Part shown: piece by piece, positions 40,819 to 46,470 of the stretch | Position numbering within the stretch: position 1 is the stretch's first letter | How the letters are laid out: every line of letters begins with the position of its first letter | Assembly: GCA_022510865.1 (NCBI GenBank) | Contig: JAFLSQ010000016.1 | Location: 269 to 46,738, forward strand | Reading direction: 5' to 3' | Length of the DNA: 46,470 nucleotides | DNA from: Treponema sp. | GTDB taxonomy: Bacteria; Spirochaetota; Spirochaetia; Treponematales; Treponemataceae | Made by a program: the position numbers and the translations under genes | Notes under the pieces: generated by a model | Databases searched by the model: none | What the model saw: only the letters and a program-made list of their open reading frames with translations | Told to the model about the DNA's origin: nothing

Positions 40819-41608
40819 GACCATTTTATACGCCAAGAATTCATACGAGCTGATAAAACTGCTCTCGAACAATCCCGGAACAAAAGTCGTGGGCGGATGC
40901 ACGAGAATCCAGACGCTGCCAGATAAATTCATCTCTGTCTTCGGGATAAAAGACCTCTCGCAGATAGTAAGGCATGAGCGTTTCATTGACGTTGGCCCGG
41001 GCGCGACGCTCGCAAGCCTTCTGAGCATAGGGCAGACGCACCTTCCGCAGATTCTTTGCGAGGCAGTCAGCAGCATCGCAAATCCGCAGATAAGGAACAT
41101 CGCCACAATAGGCGGGAACATCTGCAACATGGATCACAGGCTCACGCTTTTTGCACCGCTGATGGCGCTGGACGCGCGGCTTGAGTTTAAAAATCAGACA
41201 GAGACGCGCAACGAGAGCATCAAGAACTTCAAGGGGATTCCAGACGGCTTTGTGCTCACGAACATCAGGATTCCAATCATGCGGCCGGAGCTTTCGATTT
41301 TCCGGCGGATAGGCTCGGAGCAGAAGGCTGACCATCAGTATGCGTCCGTGGCGTTCCTTGCCGACATGGAGAAAAGCACCATTCTGAACGTGCGCCTTGC
41401 GTTCGCGGGGCCGTTCACTTTCTCCAGCAAGGATTTTGAGAACTCGCTGATGGGAAAACGCCTGCCGCTCACTCAGAAAGAAGTCTCGCAGATTGAGGAG
41501 TCGCTGCACCGCGAATTCGGCAGGGCCGCCAAAGACCAGATGATTTCTGATGTGCTGCGACAGCAGTTCTACAACATAGCGCGCTACAGTTTTGAGCAGC
41601 TAACCTGA
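40811..41608 (+). CDS. FAD-binding subunit of the XDH-like complex
   Basis: 265 aa. FAD_binding_5 family signatures are present but modified: KVVGGCTRIQTLPDKF replaces AGGTDL.P, and PQIRNIATIGGNICNMDHRL retains the R..ATIGGN loop (normal ..GGN.A..SP.GD). The C-terminal domain (NVRLAFAGPFTFSSKDFENS) fits CO_deh_flav_C. It normally receives electrons from the 2Fe-2S subunit to FAD. It overlaps the 2Fe-2S gene by 8 nt, so the three subunits are cotranslated. Ends convergent with queA. Confidence 0.78.
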   Translation: MSKTILYAKNSYELIKLLSNNPGTKVVGGCTRIQTLPDKFISVFGIKDLSQIVRHERFIDVGPGATLASLLSIGQTHLPQILCEAVSSIANPQIRNIATIGGNICNMDHRLTLFAPLMALDARLEFKNQTETRNESIKNFKGIPDGFVLTNIRIPIMRPELSIFRRIGSEQKADHQYASVAFLADMEKSTILNVRLAFAGPFTFSSKDFENSLMGKRLPLTQKEVSQIEESLHREFGRAAKDQMISDVLRQQFYNIARYSFEQLT

Positions 41609-41632
41609 AAACCTGAGCAGGAAAATCCGCCG

Positions 41633-42706
41633 CTAGGTGATGAGCATACAGTCACCGTAACTGAAAAAACGGTAACGCTCGCTGACCGCAGCCCTGTACG
41701 CGCTCAGAATCCTCTCGCGCCCGGCGAACGCGCTCACAAGCATAATAAGTGTGCTCTCCGGCGTGTGGAAATTCGTGAACATTTTGTCAACGACGCTGAA
41801 CTTGTAGCCCGGATACATGAAAATTCTTGTGGATGACGTGCCCGCGCCCACCCAGATGCCGTCCGTGCCGGGAGTTGTGCCGCCCGCACTAAGCCGAGCC
41901 GCCGCGCTCTCCAAAGTCCGGACGCTCGTTGTGCCCACCGCAAGGACAGGCCGTCCGTCCGCCTTTGCACGGTTGATTGCGTCCGCGCTCTCCTTGGGGA
42001 TTGAGTACCATTCCTCGTGCATCCTGTGATTCTCCACGCTCTGCTCGCGCACCGGAAGGAACGTTCCAAGCCCCACGTGCAGCGTCACAAAGCACCGCTG
42101 AATCCCGGCGGCATCCAGCCGCGCGAGCATATCCTCCGTAAAATGAAGGCCGGCCGTGGGGCACGCCGCGCTTCCTGTGTCAGTGGCATAGACATTCTGA
42201 TAACGCTCCGCGTCATCGTCCGTGTCACCGCGCCTGATGTAAGGCGGCAGCGGGATGTGCCCGTTGCGCTCGAACCATGCCTCGTCTATCGCAGAATCGA
42301 ATTTCAAAGAGCGGAATTCTGTGCCCTCGTTGCCGTCATGCGCGACAATCTGGGCCACAGTTCCGTCGGGAAATTTGTAGCGCATTCCGGGCTTCTGCTT
42401 TTTCGCGGATTTCACCATCGTGTTCCAGACAAGGCAGTCCTTGTCCACAGTGTTCAGGAACATGAATTCGGTCTCGCGCCCGGTCGTCTCCTTTATGCCG
42501 TAAACCCTCGCGCGGCGGACGCGGCTGTTGTTGAACACCATCAGAGTGCCCGGCTCAATCAAAGAAGGAAGATTGTCCATCATCTGGTGCTCAACCGCGC
42601 CCGTAGCACGGTTGAGGAGCATGAGCCTGTCCTGCCCGCGCTCTCCGCTCGGATGCTGGGCAATCAGCTCCTCTGGCAGGTCAAAGTAAAAGTCAGATGT
42701 AAGCAT
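41633..42706 (-). CDS. queA: tRNA preQ1(34) S-adenosylmethionine ribosyltransferase-isomerase
   Basis: 357 aa from ATG 42706. It starts MLTSDFYFDLPEELIAQHPS and continues with LMVFNNSRVRRARVYG, GHIPLPPYIRR, ACPTAGLHFTEDMLARLDAA, TLHVGLGTFLPV and YKFSVVDKMFTNFHTPESTL, all QueA hallmarks. It transfers ribosyl from SAM to preQ1-tRNA, a step in queuosine synthesis. The extended -10 TGCTACAAT ends 6 nt before the ATG and there is no Shine-Dalgarno, so the message is predicted leaderless. Not clustered with other queuosine genes in the window. Confidence 0.96.
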   Translation of the reverse strand: MLTSDFYFDLPEELIAQHPSGERGQDRLMLLNRATGAVEHQMMDNLPSLIEPGTLMVFNNSRVRRARVYGIKETTGRETEFMFLNTVDKDCLVWNTMVKSAKKQKPGMRYKFPDGTVAQIVAHDGNEGTEFRSLKFDSAIDEAWFERNGHIPLPPYIRRGDTDDDAERYQNVYATDTGSAACPTAGLHFTEDMLARLDAAGIQRCFVTLHVGLGTFLPVREQSVENHRMHEEWYSIPKESADAINRAKADGRPVLAVGTTSVRTLESAAARLSAGGTTPGTDGIWVGAGTSSTRIFMYPGYKFSVVDKMFTNFHTPESTLIMLVSAFAGRERILSAYRAAVSERYRFFSYGDCMLIT

Positions 42707-42712
42707 TCGCAG

Positions 42713-42721
42713 ATTGTAGCA
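42713..42721 (-). promoter_or_regulatory. Extended -10 for queA
   Basis: Reverse-strand TGCTACAAT (TGn plus TACAAT), ends 6 nt upstream of ATG 42706. Confidence 0.6.
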
Positions 42722-42814
42722 CAAAACGCGCGGAAATGCGAGCAATGAAATGCTACGGAAAGTAGCAGAAAATCCGCAGAAAGTCGATGACGCGTTCTAT
42801 CAAAACCGGCGAAA

Positions 42815-42969
42815 ATGTATAAAATAAAAGCATAAGAATCCGGCGCGTCTGGCCGGGCAGGATTTTGACGGAGGTCTGAGCATCCGATTGGATTGCGCGG
42901 ATGGCTCGCCTTGCAGTTTTTTTGAACTGCCCATTCGCTGCCCGCCCACGCATCCTGCAAGGAGGAAAA
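42815..42969 (+). promoter_or_regulatory. Putative promoter and structured 150-nt leader of XRE-toastrack gene
   Basis: TGTATAAAAT lies near 42815. The ~140-nt leader that follows is GC-rich with possible pairing such as GCAGTT/GAACTGC around a T-rich loop (about 42914-42931) and a GGGCAG...CTGCCC pair. No known RNA class recognised. Confidence 0.35.
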
Positions 42970-43851
42970 ATGACATTCGCAGAGAAACTTAGGGAATCGC
43001 GGAAGGCTTCCGGGCTTTCGCAGGAGGAGCTGGCGGAGCGGCTGAACGTGAGCCGTCAGGCGGTCACAAAATGGGAGACGGACAAGGGAATCCCTGATAT
43101 TGCGAACCTGATGACAATATCCGCGCTCTTCGGGATTGCCGTGGATGACCTTGTGTCGGACGGGAAATCCGTGACAGCAAAAGCGGCGAGGCAGTTCGAG
43201 AGCGTCACCGAATATGACATTGACGGAATCAAGACGTTTGACCTTAAACTAGGCTCGGCGCGTGAGGTGAGCGTGACCGGCGGCGACGGCGAGAAAATCA
43301 AAATCATCATAACATCGGACACGCTTGAAAGGCTGCGCGAGGAAATCAAGACGAAAATCGACGACATCAGGAACAGGATTGACGTTGATGTGCGGCTGTC
43401 AAAATCTGTGAGCGAGACTGCCGCAAAAAAAGAGATTTTTATAGAAGTGATTCTCCCAAACAAGTACCTTGGGCACGTGGAGATTGCCGCGAACTGCCAG
43501 AGCCTTGACGTGCGCGGCGTTGAGTGCGAGAGAATCGAGATTGACGGGCGGATGCCGGTGCTGCGCATTGCCTCATCGCGCGGAACGGTGGAGGTGAACT
43601 GCAACCTTGACATTGCGATGGAACTGCGCGATTTTACCGGCGCGCTTGAGGTGAACCAGCTGAACGCCACGAGCAGGCTTTCTGTGCCGGACGGCTTTGA
43701 GTTCAGGACAAGCGTCAGAGGCCACGGGAATTCCGTGATTTTTGAGGAGGACGGAAATCCATCGCAGGATTTTTCTGCCCCGGACGCGCAGAACATAATC
43801 GAACTGAACGGAATGAGAAGCGAGCTTGTGATTGACAGGAAAAAAGCATAA
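42970..43851 (+). CDS. XRE regulator with DUF4097 (toastrack) domain
   Basis: 293 aa from ATG 42970 (AAGGAGG upstream). HTH_3 at residues 3-60: SRKASGLSQEELAERLNVSR, QAVTKWETDKGIPDIANLMT. Residues ~90-290 form a beta-solenoid DUF4097-type domain (VEIAANCQSLDVRGVECERI, GTVEVNCNLDIAMELRDFTG, ALEVNQLNATSRLSVPDGFE). Such two-part regulators respond to unknown signals, possibly envelope stress. The CPBP protease follows by 18 bp on the same strand, an arrangement that suggests a two-gene unit in which the regulator controls the protease. Confidence 0.8.
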   Translation: MTFAEKLRESRKASGLSQEELAERLNVSRQAVTKWETDKGIPDIANLMTISALFGIAVDDLVSDGKSVTAKAARQFESVTEYDIDGIKTFDLKLGSAREVSVTGGDGEKIKIIITSDTLERLREEIKTKIDDIRNRIDVDVRLSKSVSETAAKKEIFIEVILPNKYLGHVEIAANCQSLDVRGVECERIEIDGRMPVLRIASSRGTVEVNCNLDIAMELRDFTGALEVNQLNATSRLSVPDGFEFRTSVRGHGNSVIFEEDGNPSQDFSAPDAQNIIELNGMRSELVIDRKKA

Positions 43852-43869
43852 CCATACATGGAGGATTTT

Positions 43870-44721
43870 ATGGACAAAAAAGAGGAGAAATCCACCGGGA
43901 ACGCGGCGTACATCTACCGCCCGGTGCGCTTTTATGTGACGGTTTTCGCGCTCACGTGGCTCTGCTGGGGTCTGGCAATCGCATTCAACGAGGGCGCGTC
44001 GCTTGTCGGCTTCATGCTGGCGGGAATGTTCATGCCCGCGGCGGTCGCAGTGCTGACGGTCCTGCTGTCAAAGAACGCCGCGCTGAAAACTGACTTCAAG
44101 AGAAAGCTCACGGGCTTTTACCGCATAAGGCCGCTCTCAATCCTGATTGCCGTGCTTGTGTTCGCGGCATCAGTGGCCGTCTCAATCCTGATTTCCCTGC
44201 TGTTCGGCGGCTCACCTGACCAGTTCTCGTTCACGGAGGATTTCTCGTTCTCGGTGGGCGGCACATCCGCGCTTCTGACAATCCTGCTTGCCTCGTGCAT
44301 TGAGGAATTCGGCTGGCGCGGCTACGGCGAGGATGCGGTGGGCGCGTACCACACATGGTTCACCGAGTCAATCATCTTCGGCTGCGTGTGGGCGGCGTGG
44401 CATCTTCCGCTTTTCTGGGTGGACGGCACGTACCAGTACGGCCTGCGCCAGATGGGCGTGATTTACGTGGTGAACTTCCTTGCAAGCGTGATTCCGCTGG
44501 ATTTCATCCAGACCTGGGTTTATGTGAAGAACCGCCGCTCCATGCTGGCAACGATTATCTTCCACGTGTTCATAAACATCATGCAGGAAAAAATCAACAT
44601 GACAGCGGAGACCAAAATCATAGAGACGTTCGTGATTGCGGTTGTGGCGGCGATTATTGTGCTGACCAACCGAGACCTGTTCTTTGAGAAGCGGCACATC
44701 GGAAGGCTTCTGGAAGAATAA
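43870..44721 (+). CDS. CPBP family intramembrane glutamic endopeptidase
   Basis: 283 aa from ATG 43870 (GGAGG upstream; an ATG at 43858 lies in that site). About eight membrane segments. The CPBP/Abi motifs are complete: ASCIEEFGWRGYGED (EE..R), FGCVWAAWHLPLFWV (second motif W..WH) and FHVFINIM (third). Members cleave or process membrane proteins and CaaX-like prenylated substrates, or act in bacteriocin immunity. It is cotranscribed with the XRE-toastrack regulator. Confidence 0.88.
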   Translation: MDKKEEKSTGNAAYIYRPVRFYVTVFALTWLCWGLAIAFNEGASLVGFMLAGMFMPAAVAVLTVLLSKNAALKTDFKRKLTGFYRIRPLSILIAVLVFAASVAVSILISLLFGGSPDQFSFTEDFSFSVGGTSALLTILLASCIEEFGWRGYGEDAVGAYHTWFTESIIFGCVWAAWHLPLFWVDGTYQYGLRQMGVIYVVNFLASVIPLDFIQTWVYVKNRRSMLATIIFHVFINIMQEKINMTAETKIIETFVIAVVAAIIVLTNRDLFFEKRHIGRLLEE

Positions 44722-44757
44722 AAAAAGAAATAAAATCAGGGGATGTTCCTGCGGCCG

Positions 44758-45807
44758 CTAGAACAAACTCCCCTGCCCCTCCGCACCGTCCGCAGGATTC
44801 GCCCGGGCAAGACCAAGGTGTGCATACGCCCGCTCTGTGACCGTTCTGCCGCGCGGGGTGCGCTGCAAAAATCCGCACTGAATCAGATACGGCTCGTAAT
44901 AATCCTCCAGAGTGTCCATGCTCTCGCCGATTGATATTGCCAGCGTCTCCGCACCCACCGGTCCTCCCCCAAAATTCTGGATTATCGAGCGCAGAATCTC
45001 GCGGTCATATTTCTCAAGTCCCATCGAGTCAATCTCAAGGCGGGTAAGTCCGTCATCAACAATCCCGGTGGTGATTGTCCTGCTTCCCGCAACCTGCGCG
45101 AAGTCCCTCATGCGGCGCAGAACGCGGTTGGCCACACGCGGCGTTCCCCGGCAGCACTGCGCCAGAAGAAGCGCGGCATCGTCATCAATCCCAATCTCAA
45201 GGATATTCGCGGAGCGTTTTATGATAGAAGAAAGCTCGGCCTGCGTGTAGAACTCAAAGCGCGGTATAAAACCGAAGCGGCTTCTGAGCGGCGAGCTGAC
45301 GCTCCCGGCCTTTGTGGTCGCGCCAACAAGGGTGAACGGCGGAATTGGGATGCGGACTGTCCTTGCGGCCGCGCCCTGCCCTATAATCCAGTCAAGCTCA
45401 AAATCCTCCATGGCGATGTAGAGCATCTCCTCGATGGCGGGCTTCAGCCGGTGAATCTCATCGATGAAAAAAACCGTGCGCGGCGAGATTGTGGAGAGGA
45501 TTCCTGCCAAATCCTTGGGCTTTTCAAGCGCGGGCGCGGATGTGACTTTGAAATCAACTCCAAGCTCGTGGGCGGTAATCTGGGCGAGCGTGGTCTTGCC
45601 AAGCCCGGGCGGGCCAATCAGAAGAAGATGATCCAGCGGCTCCTCGCGGAGTTTCGCCGCCTCGATGAAAGTGCGCAGATTTTTTTTCACGCCCTCCTGC
45701 CCAAGAAAATCAGAGAGCATTGACGGGCGCAGGCTGTTGTCCTGCTCGTCAAACCTGTCTTTTAAATCCGCGCGAACAATCGCGCTGAAATCCTGCTCAT
45801 CGCTCAT
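44758..45807 (-). CDS. ruvB: Holliday junction branch migration ATPase RuvB
   Basis: 349 aa. Walker A LIGPPGLGKTTLAQI, Walker B FFIDEIHRLKPAIEEML, sensor segment TLVGATTKAGSVSSPLRSRF (arginine finger) and C-terminal winged helix YEPYLIQCGFLQRTPRGRTV. It forms hexameric rings with RuvA that drive Holliday junction migration. ruvA and ruvC are not adjacent. TGATACAAT (45814-45822) ends 6 nt upstream of the ATG with no usable Shine-Dalgarno, again predicting a leaderless mRNA. Confidence 0.97.
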   Translation of the reverse strand: MSDEQDFSAIVRADLKDRFDEQDNSLRPSMLSDFLGQEGVKKNLRTFIEAAKLREEPLDHLLLIGPPGLGKTTLAQITAHELGVDFKVTSAPALEKPKDLAGILSTISPRTVFFIDEIHRLKPAIEEMLYIAMEDFELDWIIGQGAAARTVRIPIPPFTLVGATTKAGSVSSPLRSRFGFIPRFEFYTQAELSSIIKRSANILEIGIDDDAALLLAQCCRGTPRVANRVLRRMRDFAQVAGSRTITTGIVDDGLTRLEIDSMGLEKYDREILRSIIQNFGGGPVGAETLAISIGESMDTLEDYYEPYLIQCGFLQRTPRGRTVTERAYAHLGLARANPADGAEGQGSLF

Positions 45808-45813
45808 AAGGAT

Positions 45814-45822
45814 ATTGTATCA
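45814..45822 (-). promoter_or_regulatory. Extended -10 for ruvB
   Basis: Reverse-strand TGATACAAT, 6 nt before the ATG at 45807. Confidence 0.6.
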
Positions 45823-45863
45823 CATTTTGCGCAGGATTTACAGTGGACGATGACGCAGAGCAA

Positions 45864-46187
45864 TCACACATACTTTTCATAAATGGAATCCACGACCGCA
45901 CTCACGGCATCCAAATCCTTTGCGGAGAGCCTGCGGATTTTTCTGATGATGGACTGCGCTCCCGGAACTGTGAGCGCATCAAAAGCGTCGCTGCCGGTGG
46001 CAAGATAATCCAGCGAGACTTTCAGCACCCGCGCGATTTTGAGCGCGTTGTCTATCGTGGGCGCAACCTCGCTTCCCGGCCTGTATTTGTTCAGCGTGTT
46101 GATGCTGATTCCGGTTCTCTCGGCAAGCTCTTTCACCTGCATCCCCTGATATTCCAACTCGTCCCTCAAATTCTCAGCAAAGCCCAT
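45864..46187 (-). CDS. XRE-family helix-turn-helix regulator
   Basis: 107 aa. HTH_3 domain at residues ~5-65 (ELAERTGISINTLNKYRPGS, DNALKIARVLKVSLDYLATG), then a short helical tail (RKIRRLSAKDLDAVSAVVDS). It is divergent from the MBOAT gene; the spacer holds overlapping promoters and two copies of TGTAATAAATGGC, one in the spacer of its own promoter, consistent with autorepression. Its -10 TATCAT ends 5 nt before the ATG, so the message should be leaderless. Confidence 0.82.
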   Translation of the reverse strand: MGFAENLRDELEYQGMQVKELAERTGISINTLNKYRPGSEVAPTIDNALKIARVLKVSLDYLATGSDAFDALTVPGAQSIIRKIRRLSAKDLDAVSAVVDSIYEKYV

Positions 46188-46192
46188 GCCTT

Positions 46193-46221
46193 ATGATATG
46201 TAATAAATGGCATCTTGACAA
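46193..46221 (-). promoter_or_regulatory. Promoter of the XRE gene (TTGTCA-N17-TATCAT)
   Basis: -35 at 46216-46221 and -10 at 46193-46198. The -35 overlaps the TTGACA of the opposite promoter. Confidence 0.55.
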
Positions 46222-46272
46222 AATAAACTGCCTTATAGTATATCTTGTGATAACAAAACTGTAATAAATGGC
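46199..46272. promoter_or_regulatory. Operator-like direct repeats TGTAATAAATGGC (x2)
   Basis: Exact 13-bp copies at 46199-46211 and 46260-46272, 61 bp apart. A related inverted word CCGTTTATTGCAG is at 46306-46318. They sit in the divergent promoter spacer. Confidence 0.65.
46215..46244 (+). promoter_or_regulatory. Promoter of the MBOAT gene (TTGACA-N18-TATATC)
   Basis: -35 TTGACA at 46215-46220; TATATC at 46239-46244. Lies between the two operator-like copies. Confidence 0.5.
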
Positions 46273-46336
46273 TTTTTCTGCGATTTTCTTGCCGTTTTTG
46301 GACATCCGTTTATTGCAGTCTGCAAGAGGATTATCT

Positions 46337-46470
46337 ATGCCGTTCATATCGTTTTCATTCGCCGTGTTCTTCGTTGCGGTCGCCGCGCTGTACCACCTTG
46401 CGCCGCGCCTCGGGAAGAATGCGCTGTGTGCCCAGCAAATCCTGCTTTTTGCGGCGGGCATCGTATTCTA
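46337..46470 (+). CDS. MBOAT-family membrane O-acyltransferase, N-terminus only (runs off window)
   Basis: Open from ATG 46337 to the window end. The translation begins MPFISFSFAVFFVAVAALYH and continues LAPRLGKNALCAQQILLFAA. The 'F.S..F..FF..V...Y...P' beginning with a hydrophobic helix is typical of AlgI/DltB-like MBOAT acyltransferases. AGAGGA is 6 nt before the ATG. Only 44 residues are visible, so the call is tentative. The gene is divergent from an XRE regulator with operator-like repeats between. Confidence 0.6.
   Translation, partial: MPFISFSFAVFFVAVAALYHLAPRLGKNALCAQQILLFAAGIVF

Noticed and set aside
46174..46461. A minus-strand frame at the right edge
   Set aside because: It runs antisense across the divergent promoters and the MBOAT start; the plus-strand reading has a ribosome site and a recognisable beginning.

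Overview
The window looks like a spirochaete chromosome of the genus Treponema. GC content is moderate, roughly 50-55% by eye. The gene content fits: an infC-rpmI-rplT block followed by ZapB/ZapA-like genes, a SPOR protein, a GAF/HD-GYP protein, spirochaete-style lipoprotein signals, a BspA-type leucine-rich-repeat lipoprotein paired with an HU-like/DUF4469 protein, and a cap5D/spsC-like pair followed by an oxidoreductase-like triplet that I recall as syntenic with T. pallidum TP0077-TP0083. The species was not determined. No rRNA, tRNA, CRISPR array or intact transposase was seen.

Layout. 1-170: eroded type I restriction (HsdR-like) remnant. 195-3212 (-): uridine phosphorylase and aconitase-family hydratase. 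3542-6067 (+): infC, rpmI, rplT, zapB-like, zapA, yaiI. 6069-9470 (-): GAF/HD-GYP phosphodiesterase, RNA m5C methyltransferase, GH3 lipoprotein. 9553-10383 (+): short-chain dehydrogenase. 10799-12770 (-): a NifU-like scaffold plus GGGtGRT protein operon behind a promoter and a 119-nt leader ending in a terminator-like hairpin. 12901-18112: accessory region with an acyltransferase/XRE divergent pair flanked by ~187-bp direct repeats, a phosphotransferase, a prenyltransferase-fold protein and a repeat-rich spacer. 18113-20089 (-): RlmM-like and class I methyltransferases. 20180-23670 (+): AT-richer HU-like/BspA module with a G9 tract, a leader terminator and an A8 tract that puts the start codon out of frame with the signal peptide. 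23780-32938 (-): a run of small 'house-cleaning' genes (kinase, two Nudix, two GNAT, AlkX/YcaQ-like, HD, DUF5680, two VOC, AlkD-like, effector-binding, TIM-barrel). 33029-35167 (-): SPOR and periplasmic proteins. 35338-41608 (+): sugar-nucleotide dehydratase, DegT aminotransferase and three xanthine-dehydrogenase-like subunits. 41633-46470: queA, XRE-toastrack regulator, CPBP protease, ruvB, XRE regulator and the start of an MBOAT acyltransferase.

How genes work together. The strongest candidates for new biology are: (i) the HU-like/BspA module, which looks like a contingency locus; (ii) the xanthine-dehydrogenase-like complex, whose molybdopterin loops and catalytic Glu appear lost although an FeS-type and an FAD-type subunit are kept beside envelope-sugar genes; (iii) the leader-controlled NifU/GGGtGRT operon; and (iv) a recurring promoter layout in which the -10 box lies 5-8 nt from the start codon, predicting leaderless mRNAs for at least seven genes. 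Two O-acyltransferase genes each face a divergent XRE regulator across a spacer with repeated operator-like words.

All family assignments come from reading motifs by eye. No database search was run.
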